From Pachyseris speciosa (lineage: Eukaryota; Cnidaria; Anthozoa; Scleractinia; Pachyseridae): 64,000 bases of DNA. The stretch covers positions 866,001-930,000 of the forward strand of contig JAEMWC010000261.1 of NCBI GenBank assembly GCA_016490735.1, written 5' to 3'. Under the pieces are notes generated by a model, which did no database searches, was not told where the DNA came from, and saw only the letters and a list, made by a program, of their open reading frames with translations. Numbering within the stretch: the stretch's first letter is position 1; the number at the start of each line of letters is the position of its first letter. Both the position numbers and the translations under genes were made by a program. Shown here in pieces: positions 11,843-24,745 of the stretch.

Positions 11843-12777
11843 CAGGGCTTGAAATAACCAACGGGAAGGCGCCAGTCACACTGTCAGGTCAAACATGTTT
11901 TTGCTCGGATACAGCTCATTTTTGGCCTGTCAAGAAGAAGGAAATTGTCCCAGACTTCACTGGAATGTTAAACATCGAGAGCCTAAGTTTTTTAGAACTG
12001 AGCCACTGTTAAGTATCAGTCTCGTTTAACCAACTTCGTACAAAAGCCTGGTTTCCATATCATGTGATTGCAGACGATCGTGGACTGCTGATCGCAGATC
12101 TCAAATGATTGCAAAGTGCGCTATTTCCATATGATCGCAAACAATCACAAAGCAAAGTTTTAGCATACATTTCAGTCAGAAGAAATTATCAAAAGTTTGG
12201 TCTGAGGACAATGTGCGGCTTCAGTTAATCAACACTGTAAAATCACGGCTCAATGGAAGGAATATCCTCCTGGTCCAGAGGGAAGCATCTTAATTTGCTA
12301 CAAAATTTGCCACAGATATCTTAAGTTTCTTCCCATCTTTTGCACAGCTGTTTGCCTTTTGCTTTTATCCTTAAAATCTTCACTGTCTTGGTTGTAAACA
12401 CACTCATACAGTGCAACTACTTCTCGTTGCTAACACTGCTGCGTTCGCTTGTGTTTATGACAATAGTGAGCGTTGCAACAAACAGATGCACAAGATGTGT
12501 TTCGATCATTGCAGTGCATCTGGACGTGACACAATTCTCAGGTGGGCGAAGTAGCCTGTCTGTAGCACCCGCTAGAATTTCTCAACAAGTACCACAACGC
12601 TGTCTTCACTGATTTATATTTTTTTCAGGAACACGAATTACGTATGTCTCTTGTGATTTATATCACACAGAATGACCGGACAACATGTCCGGCAATCCAA
12701 AGATTTACAGTGTATCTTGGTCAATACCCAATTCTTACCGGACATTGTCTGTTGACTGGCCATTATTTCAAGCCCTG
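11843..12777. mobile_element. TIR element, 935 bp
   Basis: CAGGGCTTGAAATAA at 11843-11857 is matched in exact inverse at 12763-12777. It is flanked by TAACT on both sides (11838-11842 and 12778-12782), consistent with a 5-bp target duplication. No transposase is visible. A palindromic GATCG/GATTGCAGACGATCG-type segment at about 12060-12135 may be a nested repeat. Confidence 0.7.
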
Positions 12778-13540
12778 TAACTTCATTTAATATTTTGTCA
12801 CAACAAATTTATGGCATTAAAAAATGAAGAGTTTAGAAGAGAACTCATTCACTTGGTGATTCCATGAAAAAATCAAAGGGCTCCTACACTGTATGAGCCA
12901 ACTTTTGCAGAAAAAAAGATCTGTGGTTTAAGTGAGGGAAGCCAAGGTTACTTGTTAAAAAAAAAACGTCTAAATTGAACAAATTTATAACAGTATCCTG
13001 AATCCATCCAACTATTACTGCAACTGAATCATTCAAAATTTTTGCTTGCCCAAACCACACATGAAAGGCAACACAGCATAATAAAAATAAATATTATCTT
13101 AGATTGTTTACAGTCATAATCAATACATTGAGCAGCAGCCCTGTCAAAATGTTTTGTAGTAGTGGGCAATATAGCTGGAGTACATGTACAGTGTAGTAGG
13201 CAGCAACTGCCAACAATCCTTGCCTGTTAGAGAACTCACAGTGAAGAGAAGTAAAGGGCAAAGTAATTGACTGTAGGCAGCAAATTTGTGGCTGGAGCAG
13301 AAACAAAAAAAATTGCTACACAGACAACCAACCTTTCAAGTGCTTCCCTGATCCCCACTAATTTGTTGCATATAGTGATATACATGTATCTCTGGTTCTA
13401 CAATGTACAAGATGCAAAGAGACGATTGAAACAGTATGATGCGCTGTCTACTGATGTGTACTTTCTTTCAATGTAAGGCATGTTTATAACATTTTGTTAT
13501 TTTTATCACTCATTTCTAACATTTCGAACATTTCTAACGG
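12778..13540. other. No recognised feature
   Basis: AT-rich unique sequence. Short open frames on both strands show no motif or splice support. Confidence 0.5.
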
Positions 13541-14270
13541 AATTCAGCATTTAAGACAGTACTTTGTCGCTTTAATCGTCTCTGTGTCTTGTTGAACCAG
13601 AGATGCCACATTTTTGTTTGTTGTCACGGCACAATTCACGCTCGGCGGCGCGTGATGAAAAGAGAAAACGCTTTATAAAAACTTTGCTTTGAAAGAAACA
13701 ACTTGTCAATAACTGGCGCATCATATGCACTTTTCTAATGAAATTCAGCGTTTAATCCAGAGTATTTTACCGTTTCAATCGTCTCTGTGCATCTTGTAGA
13801 ACCAGAGATGCCACAATTTTGTTTGTTGTGACGGCACAATTATTCATGCTCGCCGGTGCGCGATGAAAAGTGAAACACTTTAGAAACTTTGCTTTCAAAG
13901 GAACAACTCGTCAATAAACAACACGCCACAAGCACTTCGATAACGAAATTCAGCATTTAAGACAGAGTATTTTGCTGTTTCAATCCTCTATGTGTGGCTT
14001 GTAGAATCAGCGATATCAAAATTTTGTTTGTTGTGGCGCACAATTATTCACGCTCGCCGGTGCGCAATGGAAACACTAATTAGAAACTTTGCTTTCGAAG
14101 AAACTCGTCAATAAACAGCACGTCACAAGCACTTCAATAACGAAATTCAGAGTTTAAGACAGAGTATTTTGCTGTTTTAATCGTCTACGTGCGAATTGTA
14201 GAACCAGAGATGTCACATTTTTGTTTGTTGTGACGGCACAATATTCACGCTCGCTGGCATACCGACGTCT
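13541..14270. repeat. Minisatellite, about 3.6 copies of a ~200-bp unit
   Basis: Units begin with AATTCAGC/G at 13541, 13742, 13947 and 14144, so spacings are 201, 205 and 197 bp. Each carries the shared words CAGAGATG(C/T)CACA, TTTGTTTGTTG and CAATAAACA. Copies have diverged moderately, so the array is not recent. Confidence 0.85.
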
Positions 14271-14790
14271 TCGAGATTATGCAGATTTTTTGCTTCTTGG
14301 AGGCTGGTATTAATTCTTTTGTTTCCGAAAACAATTACACACAAAGAGAACTTATGGCGATGAATAACAAAGGCCAGACGCGTATAGGATACGCAATTTT
14401 AGATGCGTCAAAAAAAATTATACGCAAAAAACGCGCGTATATTTTGCGTCTGCATAGTTCGCTTATCTCCGAGCTGTACTGTACCTCTTTGAAAACCTTA
14501 TTATTCAAGGCCATTTGAAATATTTCATTAACTTTTTTTCCAAATTCATTCACCAAAAGGGAATGACATCTGCATTCCACATATCAGAGGAACTCGTGCT
14601 TAACAAGACCCACATCCTCTTGCACCAGTTCACAATCTTTCCTACGATGCATCAGACACTTTGAACCACAAGTGTAAGTCAATAACAAAATAATTGTGAA
14701 ATGCCACTCAAAAACATTTCCAACCTTTTGCAATGCATTGTGGCAAATGTGATATTACAATATGAATTTATTACCAATGCTAGTGAGACT

Positions 14791-16068
14791 ATGGCGCGTA
14801 TTTCTTATCAAAATTCAACTTTTCGCTCGTTTTACAAGTTTGACATTCCCCTTTTCAATTGGAAGTTTGTTTTATTCATTTCGACATTTGTTTTATTCGC
14901 TTCGGCATTCGTTTTTCAAGGTGGAAATTCATTTCACATAAACAGCATTCGTTTTTTAAGATAAACATTGTTTTTACATAAAACAGCATTCGTTTGTCAA
15001 GTCTAAAGTTCGACATTCGTTTTACACAATATAGTTTTTCAAGCTCTTCGATACCATCTGTTCAACATTTGTTTTAACGATGTTCGTTTTGGTGACATTC
15101 GTTTTGTTTTTTAGCAATGCACTGTGGGATTTGAAGATTTCCTGTCAGATGTTGGGTCCTGCACCCAAAGGAAATGGTGACTGTAAGGGAGGCTTTTCTT
15201 TCAAGAGTCTGTTCTTTAATGGAAGTGTAAAATCACTCTAGTAACTTCGATGACGGAAATATCGACAACATGTTGACCTGTGGAAATTTGCTGTACCACC
15301 ATGCCATTTGCCTTGCTTCAGTCAACATCGTGGAGGATGCTATGGTAGCTAAGTTACGAGCTGTCGTCGATTTGCTCAGTGAAGTCAATGAGTCCAATCA
15401 AAACTTTTCTTTTCAATTCGAAGTTTGAGTATACTGGTGCTCCAGGAAGGCCTAAGATTTGTGTCACAAACGTCAGTGTTCTTTGTGGAACTGGCGCTTG
15501 TGGATGTGCTCAGAGATGGTTCCACTGACAACAAAGCTGAACTTCTTGTTGAATTCGTCAACCTTGGCGTTGGGGGACTCGTGGATTTCGGGCGGTCATG
15601 GCGGGATAAAAATGCTAACAAAAAGCTACAAAACAAACGAATTTCTCATTAACCACTATCGAACACACCTTCCCTCTGCAGCAGAGAATGCTTCCATATT
15701 TGGAGTGGAATGGTGGGAAATCTTCAAATCCCACAGTGCATTGCAAAAAAACAAAACGCATGCTGCCAAAACGAACGTCGCTAAAACGAATGTTGAATGG
15801 ACAGTGTAGAAGAACTTGAAAAACAACATTGTGTAAAACGAATGTCAAACTTTAGTCTTGACAAACAAATGCTGTTTTATGTAAAAACAATGTCGATCTC
15901 AAAAAATGAATGCTGTTTATGTAAAACGAATGTCCACCTTGAAAAAACGAATGCCGAAGTGAATAAAACTAATGTTGGAATGAATAAAACGAACGTCCAA
16001 TTGAAAAGGCGAATGTCAAACTTGTAAAACGAGCGAAAAGTTGAATTTTGATAAGAAATACACGCCAT
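14791..16068. mobile_element. Foldback element with ~353-bp arms
   Basis: The left arm 14791-15143 and right arm 15716-16068 are inverted copies. Outer ends read ATGGCGCGTATTTCTTATC and GATAAGAAATACACGCCAT; inner ends read GGGATTTGAAGATTTCC and GGAAATCTTCAAATCCC. Each arm is built of diverged short repeats around ACATTCGTTTTA. The 572-bp centre contains frames with APGRPKICVTN and similar words, weakly recalling integrase-like proteins, but interrupted. A foldback DNA transposon with a captured or degenerate core is the best reading. Confidence 0.75.
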
Positions 16069-18990
16069 ATGAGACCAAGGTTCCTTTCAGGCAAATTCAG
16101 CAGGGCTAATTCATGTACAAAGTTCCAAACTGTCTCGTTGATATTTGACCTATCACTTTCCCATTAACTTTGACCTTTCATTTTCCTTAATTTCCATATA
16201 ATGTAAGCTTTATTTATAGGAAATAATATTGGAGGTGATAGCCAAATATACAGTTGTAGGAGTTTTAAGCTGGGAATTATTAATACATGTACTTAGGCGA
16301 ATGGCTAGCCAAAAGTAAAATTTCCCATCCTTTCACTGACTGACTTGATACATGATTCCCTGATGTTTCCCTGACCTTGAAAAAAAAAAAGCTCTTTTCC
16401 CTAGCCTGACCATGGCAATCCTGAACACATGCACTTGTGCAATTGCAGAGGGCTTTACAGTCTACATGTATCTTTTTCAAAGCAGCAAGAGGAACAAGTC
16501 AGTTAATATCAAGACAATGCAGCTTTTTAATGTTTAAGAACACAGCTTTGTGCATTTTTGTGCTATGGATTTCTTCCTGAAACATCTACACATACAGTCA
16601 GCATTAACATTAAATTATTCAAAGGCTTGTGTATACCAATGACCACCAGACATTACATCAATTTGAAAACAAGAAAGAAGCCAAATTCTGCTTCAGAGAG
16701 TTATGTAAGTAACAGCAAACCACAAAAATCTTGGATGAGGTGGACTCCCAATAAAATCAGAAGGACGGGCCCATACAGCTCTTTTTACACTTTGTACCTC
16801 AAGGAAAATTCCTGACAAATGAGATTCATAAAGGACTAAAGAATGGCAATGGCAAGAAAATGAAAGCTGTTCAAATTTAAGGCAGCATCAAATTATACAA
16901 TATCGTTTTATTCTCCTAAACTACAACCCTTTCAGTCACTGCCTATGACTTCATGATCCTCAATAACTGATGATTCCCACCTGGACATCTAATGTACAGT
17001 ATCAGTGCTTGGAGGTTTATTAACTCTATTATGTCTGGTCATAAATGCCCACTCTGTGTTGGTTAAAATGTTCTTCAGTGGCACTGAATAGGAAGAAATG
17101 ATTATGCTGACATAATGCAGTTATAACCTTCTCACTAATAATAACGCAAACAGTGTAACATTAAGACGTAAACAACCTTTAAAATGGCTTAATTCACCAA
17201 ACCAACAAGATCTAAACCATTCAAAATTTGAAATAAATGGTGGTTTACCTTTTGTATCTCCTCAATGACAGTAATTTAGAAGATCAAAATTGAATGAAAT
17301 GTTGGACATGCAATCAATAAATTAGTTGTTCCTTTTTCACATGACACTCCCTACATAGACACATAAAAAATATACACACACATATGCATGTGATATGAAA
17401 GCTGGGCATTGGTTGCTTTGTGACAGACAGTCACATTTGAGCCTCCCCATAAGCATGTAGCGTGTATTATCTAATGCTATTTGACCCCTCTTAATTACTG
17501 CACAATAAAATGGCACACAATTATTTTTTGCAGAAGCATCATTTATCAGGAAAAAGCCTCACAATTTCGCAACAATTTGCAGAAGGAAACCGGAATGATG
17601 TATTTTCCCTTCACAACAATACTTAAAGAAATAATTTATGCCACAAAATCAAAGACTATCTTGACCGAAAGAGAGACATATTGATCGAGACAGTGTAAGG
17701 AAAAATATTACAAAAAGAAACGTCTGATGCTATAATGTGTATAAGCTTTTAATCCGAGGAAACTTACATGAACTTCCAGTGTATTAAAATAAAGGGCGCA
17801 TGCACAGTCTGTAAGTTTAAATGACACGACAATCCAACAAAGATTTTCGTCTTAGACGAACTATCTTATCATAACCGAAAACAAAACAGTCATCAGGTAA
17901 CACTAGAATTTTAAAATTAGCAGCACTAGCTAAGCTCCTGAGCTTGTGAGATAAAAATAACAATTTAATCCTACCTGCTGGTTTCTCACGGAAACACTCG
18001 ACTCGGAGGCGCATATTAGCATTGGACGAATAGCCTGAGTAAGACCTGTTTCCACACTGTGCTGTCGATTAACACCTCCGTCCCTCTGACTCATAGATCC
18101 AAGCTTTAAACCTCACATGCAGAGTTTTACGACGTCCAAGTACAATAAACAACGGCAAAAATCGTCCACACAACTGCGACCATGTACTTTGCAAACCACT
18201 TTAACAAAAATTCTTCATGCAAAAGCCAGATCCCATGTCGTTTCGGTTGGTTTTTGAGCGTTAATTAATCCAGGTGGATTTTATATATCTATACGAAACC
18301 ATTGCATGTTTCTCCGGAACTATTTGAAACTGGCATGATCCCGCCGCCTTTATTCGAAATCAATCGCTGATGCAAGGAAGTGCTTTCCCATCAGCCTGAA
18401 AGAAAATAAAGTTCATTTAGCAACGAAATGGAAACCAAAAAAACTTGCTATCTATGTTTGTAAACAACACAACGCCTTTGGCAATCCCAAGGCAAACAAA
18501 GCCTACAAGATCTTTAACGTGGATGGTACCATCGTCGTTTATAGCAACAGTCCCTTGACAAGGTGGACATTAACGGCAAATAAATTAAGTTTACTTGGAA
18601 AGATCAAAGCCAAAAAAATCATCCCTATCATACCTTGTTGTAAAACACCTTCTAATGGCTACAGCGACGGGTAAAATCAACAATGGATGACAATGAATTT
18701 CCCTCCACAAAGATGAAAATACCACTGGATGTAAGTCCAATCCGTGATGGGGTTGCCGTCCCGCTATCAGCACAAAATCCCCACTTCCACGGATTGCTGA
18801 TTGCAATCTACTTTCCTTAGCTTTTGATTAACTAGTGCAGGTGTTCCTATATCACTTATTCCCAAATACCGCGAGAAAACCCACGATATTCGGCAAGAGT
18901 TCTTCCACCACTCAATCAACCAGCTTGACTATCAAAAGTTGTTTTGCTCAAATTTGCGTGTAAATGTGAGGAGACTTTAAAGCAGCTAAT
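16069..18990. other. Gene-poor stretch; possible 5' part of the FAM13-like gene
   Basis: No recognised coding sequence. A minus-strand candidate first exon starts at 18014 (MRLRVECFREKPAG, donor GTAGGA), but its phase does not join directly to the exon at 11707, so it would need an intermediate exon. I could not locate a promoter with confidence. Confidence 0.3.
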
Positions 18991-19221
18991 CACGAACCGC
19001 TATTTCAGCCACGTGATAATATCCCACAGATCAGCTCGGGATAATATTTTGTTCAGTTTGTAATTTATTATTTACTTTTTTCTTTTCTTTTTTTTTTCCT
19101 TTTGTTTTTTCCTTGCTAGCAGAGGCGTCCTTTCCTTGTATTCAGCGAAAAGAGGCCTCTGCTAGCAGGGAGTTTTGTTTTGTGTGTTTACTGTAAGGGC
19201 CTGGCTAAACTAGGAAACAAT

Positions 19222-19429
19222 AGGGCTGTTTATACGAGAGAAAATAAGCCGCTTACACAAGACGCGAAAGGAACCATTTATACGAGTAAAAACTCCTAGG
19301 CCAGGATAAGCCGCAGCTTGAGAAAGCCGTGAACGTAGATTTTGTACCATTTATGCGGAGTGTTCGCGTCTTATGTAAGCCGTGGCCAGAGTAAGCCGCG
19401 GCTTATTGGCTCTCGTATAAACGGCCCTA
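19222..19429. mobile_element. MITE, 208 bp
   Basis: AGGGCTGTTTATACGAGAG at the left pairs with CTCTCGTATAAACGGCCCT at the right, with repeated GCCGCGGCTTA-type words inside. It is inserted in a larger TIR element. Confidence 0.75.
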
Positions 19430-19430
19430 T

Positions 19431-19745
19431 TCAAGTTTCAAGTTTATTTAATTTATTTATGAAATAATATTACAGAAATATGCACTGCCCGCAGTTAGCA
19501 AAGGCTAGTCGGGGCGAGCAGTGTTAAATACGTATATTATAAAATAAATAAAAGATTTACAGAGCAAGAGATTCAAAATTCTAGACAAATTACAAATACA
19601 TCACATTTAAGATATGGCAAGAGAACAGAACAAGCTGAGGTCTTATAGTTTTGCTAATAAATTACACAAATCAATATAATCATCGTATTTTGCAAGTCTC
19701 TGGAGGAGGAGATCATGAATTTTACTTTTAAAATTGTGTTTTGAT
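19431..19745 (-). mobile_element. Non-LTR retroelement 3' tail
   Basis: On the minus strand the sequence ends in AT-rich TAAATTAAATAAAC and ACTTGAA repeats. It contains a conserved block (GCCCCGACTAGCC, GCGGGCAGTG) that also appears, diverged, at 62639-62740. No coding part was retained. Confidence 0.45.
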
Positions 19746-20158
19746 AGCCGGCGCACTTCACAAGACAAGCTGTTGCATCCGCAACATTGTTGCGGATGCA
19801 AATGTTTCCCAGTTTAACCGCGCGGGAAACGCTTGTTGCGGAAACAAATTTTGTGTTTCGGAAACATTTTCGGCCAAAAACATTTTTGCTTTCCGGACAC
19901 AACTTTTGTTTCCGCAACAAATGTTTCCCGCGCGGCTAAACTGGGAATTTGTTTCTGCAACAATGTTTCCGCAACAATGTTTCCAAGTTTAGCCAGGCCT
20001 CTAGATAACGGGAAAATATTTACAACGTCATGAGACAGGATGCTCGATTATTGTGATCGAATGTGATTGGTTCTTAACAGCCTTTATTTTTGTCTTAATT
20101 GGCTGCTTCAGGTCCAAACTATCCGATTTGAGCTGTCCGATAACAAATACTTGTAATA

Positions 20159-20516
20159 AGGCCCTGTTAGGGTAAATTCCGACAGGCGACACGGCTCCCA
20201 TGAAATGGCGACAGTAACAAAAATAAAAGCAAAATGGACAGTGACATTAAATTAGACCGCGACTTGATGGCATTCGGGCAGAGCAGAATGCCGAGAATGA
20301 GTTTGTATTTTGAAAAAAATAATCGTTCTGTCAGTCTTAGGTGTGGAAACACACTGAGTTACGACCTCTGAATTGCGACAACGCATTTTTTTGTTTGAGA
20401 AACGTCCTCAGAAACGTTCCAAACTTCCGAAATTGCGACATCCGGCTCTTCTAAAATTGCGACACGTAAAGATTTGAAATTCAGACAGATGACAAACACC
20501 CCCCTTAACAGGGCCT
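20159..20516. mobile_element. TIR element, 358 bp
   Basis: AGGCCCTGTTA at 20159-20169 faces TAACAGGGCCT at 20506-20516, an exact 11-bp inverted repeat. The interior has several AATTGCGACA words and no gene. Confidence 0.6.
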
Positions 20517-20697
20517 CTGTAATCGGACAGTTGCCTTATTTGGATATGTTGAGCAGTAGCTGCCATTTTGTCAGATGTCAATCTTTGCACTTTGTAAAAT
20601 AGCAACCATTTCCGTTGGTTATTTTGTACAATACGTCTTATAATTTAGAAAGTTGACCTCTAGAGTTTCTCGCATTTTGTTATTGACACAATTAATT

Positions 20698-20755
20698 GGT
20701 CAGTCGGACTCCATGTCGTACAATTCAGGGGTAATCGTGCTCGTAATTTCAAATC

Positions 20756-20790
<35 letters not shown>

Positions 20791-20800
20791 AGTCCTATTA
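20698..20800. repeat. Imperfect palindrome around ACAATTCAGGG
   Basis: GGACTCCATGTCGTACAATT followed by CAGGGG faces CCCTGAATTGTACTCC followed by ACTCAGTCC, a foldback with a short centre. Probably a small MITE relic. Confidence 0.45.
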
Positions 20801-21499
20801 CCGTTACTTATTAGTCAATCGCGTGAGGCTGAATTGCCCTGCAGTTTGTTCTGCTATGCATGCTGCTTTCCCCATGCATATATTCGCCATTGCAGGGCTT
20901 GCCGTAGAACAATCACAACAGACGCAAACAGTGCAATGAGCCGGTGCCAAGCGCGTTTAAATGCGTGCGTGCAAATCATGATTGGCCGTTTTTTAACCAG
21001 TGAGGATAAAAGACGGAATGAGTTTGCGGAATGGCATGTGGCATGACTTGGGGAATGGCATAATTATGCAGAATGTAATGTATGCAGATTGACTCAAAGA
21101 AATGAATTAAATTGATTTCATTCATTACTCATGTATTTATCGAATATGAACAAAACAAAAACAACTTATGAAATGTAAAAAGATGTTTCTAGCTTTATTC
21201 GGTGACGTTTATAATTAGCTTCCAGGACATTGGAAGCTTCGGAAGACGTATTACCGGTAGTGTGGTCTTCGGTGTCTCGCTACCGTTTGAAACCAAACCT
21301 TGATGGTTGCCCCATCAAGGTTGTTAACTTTTCGAATTCTTGCATTACCCCTTGCCGGTGCGTTGCTTGACCTTTTGAGTAGGCCTAGGGGTAATTACCT
21401 AAACAGGAACGACAGTTATAAAGAAAAATACGTATAAAAGAATTACAAACGAAAACATCGGTACATTAGAAAGCAAGAAATCTCTTAATACTTGCGCAG

Positions 21500-21770
21500 T
21501 ATAATAGTCGATAAGTGATCGATGAGTACTCGGTGAGTAATGAATAGCTTATCAATGAGTAATCAATAACGTCAATGGGTTATCAATGACATAAATGAGA
21601 GATCGATGACATCGATGAGTAATCAATAGGCCACAAAATTATTGGGCTTCGATTACTCATCGATTACTCATTGATCATAGCTCATAATCAATGACTAATC
21701 AGTTGATTACCCATCGATTACCCACTGATTACTCATTGATGTCATTGATCATCGATTACCGGTAGTTATG
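21500..21770. repeat. Self-complementary array of ATCGATGAGTAATCAAT words
   Basis: The first half repeats (A)TCGATGAGTAATCAAT-like words; after a centre near 21640 the second half carries the inverse, ATTGATTACTCATCGAT-like words. The region could fold into a long imperfect hairpin. No coding content. Confidence 0.7.
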
Positions 21771-22175
21771 TCTGGTTAATTGAAAACCACTCTGATAGTA
21801 ATAAATCATCATCCTCATTATGCATCCTGTAACGAAGTTTCCAGAAATTGGAAGAACAATTTAGAACATTGAATCACTATTTCCATATGCTGTGCTAGAA
21901 ACTTCTCCCTATTCCGGAACATTCTGTTGAGTTATTTTAGGATATCTCATCATGAGCTTCTAGAATGTCCTTGCTCTAAAAATAGTGTTTTAGAAATAGG
22001 TATGATGTAATCGGCAATTATATAAGGCTCGAAATCGTGAGACTTAGAGAGGCTTTTCAGAGGTTTAAGATACCAGTGTAAAGTTATATCACAGTCGAAT
22101 AAAGTGTTTGTAAGTGGAAAACAAGAGTCTTCTCTTGGCTTCGTGACAATCCTCATTCATCATCATAGCTTGTAA

Positions 22176-22345
22176 TATCCAGGGGTGAATCCAGAAAATC
22201 CAGAAATTGGGGTCCGAAGAAATTAAAAAAAAAACCGCCTGATGTACAATACCACTTAAAAGTCGATTGGTTACGGAAACTTTTTTAAAAACTAATAGGA
22301 AAAAAAGGGGGCGCGGCCCCCTCGGCCCCACCCCTAAACCTGCCA
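22176..22345. mobile_element. Possible MITE with GC-rich right end
   Basis: CCAGGGGTGAATCCAG at the left faces GGCCCCACCCCTAAACCTG at the right. The match is short and imperfect. Confidence 0.35.
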
Positions 22346-22362
22346 TTATCCATGATACTTGG

Positions 22363-22443
22363 TGATGACGATGACGACGACGACCACTATGATGATGATG
22401 ATGAGATGAGGAGAAGGAGGAGGAGGAGGAGGAGGAGGAGGAG
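22363..22443. repeat. (GAC)n, (GAT)n and (GGA)n tract
   Basis: Consecutive trinucleotide repeats: GACGAC, GATGAT, then GGA repeated about eleven times. Confidence 0.9.
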
Positions 22444-23459
22444 GACGGAAGTAGCAGTACTACTGTCGCATCCATGTGAGAAGCATGGTTTTGCACTGTT
22501 GTGGTTCTTGATTTTAAAAGTCGTCTGACTTTGAAATCTTATTTGTAGGTTTTAATCTTCAAGTTGCGAAAACGATCGTCAGAAGCGTATCTGCAATCGT
22601 AAAATATATGGTCAAGAAAGAAACTAACGCCCCTTCCCTACTTCTTCTGGAAAAGAAAACTTTCCGTTAAAGATAATGTTTTTTTTCTCTCAGAGCTTAA
22701 TGCTGAGAAGTTTATTGTGAGTCTGTGAGTTTACCTTATCATTTTACGATAGTCTGAAAACCTGTTTAGAAAAAAAAATGAATCTATTTTCCGGAAGTCA
22801 TGCATTCAAACACAAAACCGACTTCTCTTTGAAAAGACTTTTCTTTTAGTAATTCGTAAAGCGATTTAGTCAACTCAGCTGTCAAACCTATTAAACAATC
22901 TTATTGCGTTCGACGAAGGAGAACGCATACTTATCGTGTCGTTTTTACCGAAATCACTCTCGCGGGTTTTGTGGACCAGTCCCTCGGGTATCGATCCTGA
23001 TGCCAGGCGGATTTGAGCGTTTGGGCGCCATTTTGGACTGACTGTGTGGCACATATAGCTTCGATCTCATATGCTAATGTTTTGAAATTACCGCTTGAGG
23101 TGATGTTTTCCACAAGGTAAGTGAAGTTTCGTTGATTTATAACTCGGGATACTGTAAGTATCACGAGTTGTAAAATGTGTTACATTTCAGTCTCTTTTTT
23201 CCTGTGCAGCAAAATGCACAATACAATTACGTTCCGGTGTTTTGATTGGCCAGTGCACAATAGCAGGCACGTGGCGGTGTGTTCATTGGTTAAAGCAAAC
23301 CACACAGTCCAAAGGTCGAAAGGCTAACATCACGCGACGGTTAGTTGTTTTCGTAATGTGATACCTTACATTTAATACGTGACCGCAACTGAACACTCAA
23401 GGTTAAATGCAGAAACAAATTTTCCTGCACATATTGTGAAGCTAGATTTTAATTAATAC

Positions 23460-23820
23460 AGTACAGACTGTCCCCGTGAAAAGGCTTGCCGAGTTTAAGA
23501 AAAGGTTGGAAGCCTCGTAGGTGCTGTGAGTATCGCCCGGGAGTATCGACTCGAATTAGAAAGTTGTGACAGTTCTATATTTAGAAAATCGCAAAGTTGT
23601 TTTGATTTAAATTGATCGGGATGTTGTCACAACTCTGTCGCTGTTGTGACTTAAATCCAGTAGAGTTTGTCCGCGTGAAAAGGCTTGCCGAATTTAAGAC
23701 AAGGGTGGAAGCCTCGCACGTGCTGTGAGTATCGACTCGAATTAGAACGTAGTGACAGTTTTATATTTAGAAAATCGCAAAGTTGTTGGATCGCTGTGAC
23801 CGTTCTATATTTAGAGACAA
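23460..23820. repeat. Tandem duplication, unit ~185 bp
   Basis: The word series GTGAAAAGGCTTGCCGA, GGTGCTGTGAGTATCG or a close variant, and TATATTTAGAAAATCGC occurs twice, starting near 23475 and 23668, with moderate divergence and small deletions. Confidence 0.75.
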
Positions 23821-24549
23821 GTTAGCGAATATTTGGTTTTCACGTGACGTCAGGAAAAAACTTAAGTTAAACATTTAGATTTTTTACCTTCGTCAGGTAA
23901 ATGACATTTTGAAAATATATATCTGCTGGCCTGTTTTCCGCCAAGTCACACGCTTTGTTTTGAAAATAGAGCAGTTTGAATTTCGAGGTATTTTACAATG
24001 CGTGACATCTGGATTGTTTCTGAGAAACATGTCACACACACGGAAACGATTCGCCTTGTGTTTTCGAGTATGTTAAGAGAAGTGTCTATGCGAATGTTTT
24101 CAAGCTTAGCAGAGAGAAAAAATGTTTTAAGAGAGCTGAAATAAAGTCCAGATGTGGCCACTTAATTTAGAAGTAAACAACGACAGCTGACAACGAATAT
24201 GGGATGGCAACTCTCAAAACAGTTTAACGAGCTTTGCTCGTACGTGATCAAAAAGGCGTTATGCGAAGCCAAAAGCAAACCACTAGCCGGATAGTTTTCG
24301 AGAATCAGAAAGCGTGCGTCGGTTTCTGCAGCACAAAAGTATCCCGAGTTAACGCTCATAGAGCGTCTTGTTCGGATTTCCACTAGCAAATATGGCTAAG
24401 CCTACTTACGAGAATATCAGAAAGCTGTGTAATGGTGTGTTTTATAGGAAACAGACGCTGCAATTTGCCGCGGCTACGACAGCGAGTTGTGTCAGTTAAG
24501 TTTCTCAGGAGATTCAACTTCTCTCTGCGCTAGTACTTGTGAGACACGA

Positions 24550-24745
24550 TTTAGTGAACTCATCTCGTTTAATAGTAATTTTTATAAGTGGACCACAAAA
24601 TACATTGACATGTTGAGCTATGCAAGTTTCTTTTTTTAATTGCAACTCACGGTGAACTTATCTCGTTTAAAAGTAATTTTTATAAGTGGACCATAAAATA
24701 CATTGACATGTTGAGTTGTGCAAGTTTTTTATTGAATTCCAATTT
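24550..24745. repeat. Tandem duplication, unit ~100 bp
   Basis: Two adjacent copies share ATAAGTGGACCA(C/T)AAAAT and TACATTGACATGTTGAG, beginning near 24550 and 24650. Confidence 0.8.

Larger units (their letters stand above)
19198..19999. mobile_element. TIR element invaded by a MITE and a retroelement tail
   Basis: GGCCTGGCTAAACTAGGAAAC near 19200 faces GTTTCCAAGTTTAGCCAGGCC at 19979-19999. A MITE occupies 19222-19429 and a retroelement tail about 19431-19745. The remainder (19750-19980) is made of repeated GCAACAATGTTTCC-type words that fold on themselves, resembling the element in the PAPS synthase intron at 41300-41504. Confidence 0.6.

Noticed and set aside
17817..18014. First exon of the FAM13-like gene at 18014
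   Set aside because: The phase at its donor does not fit the acceptor at 11707 and no linking exon was found, so it is not listed as a CDS.
22089..22496. 135-codon minus-strand frame with poly-Ser and poly-His
   Set aside because: Caused by trinucleotide repeats at 22363-22443.
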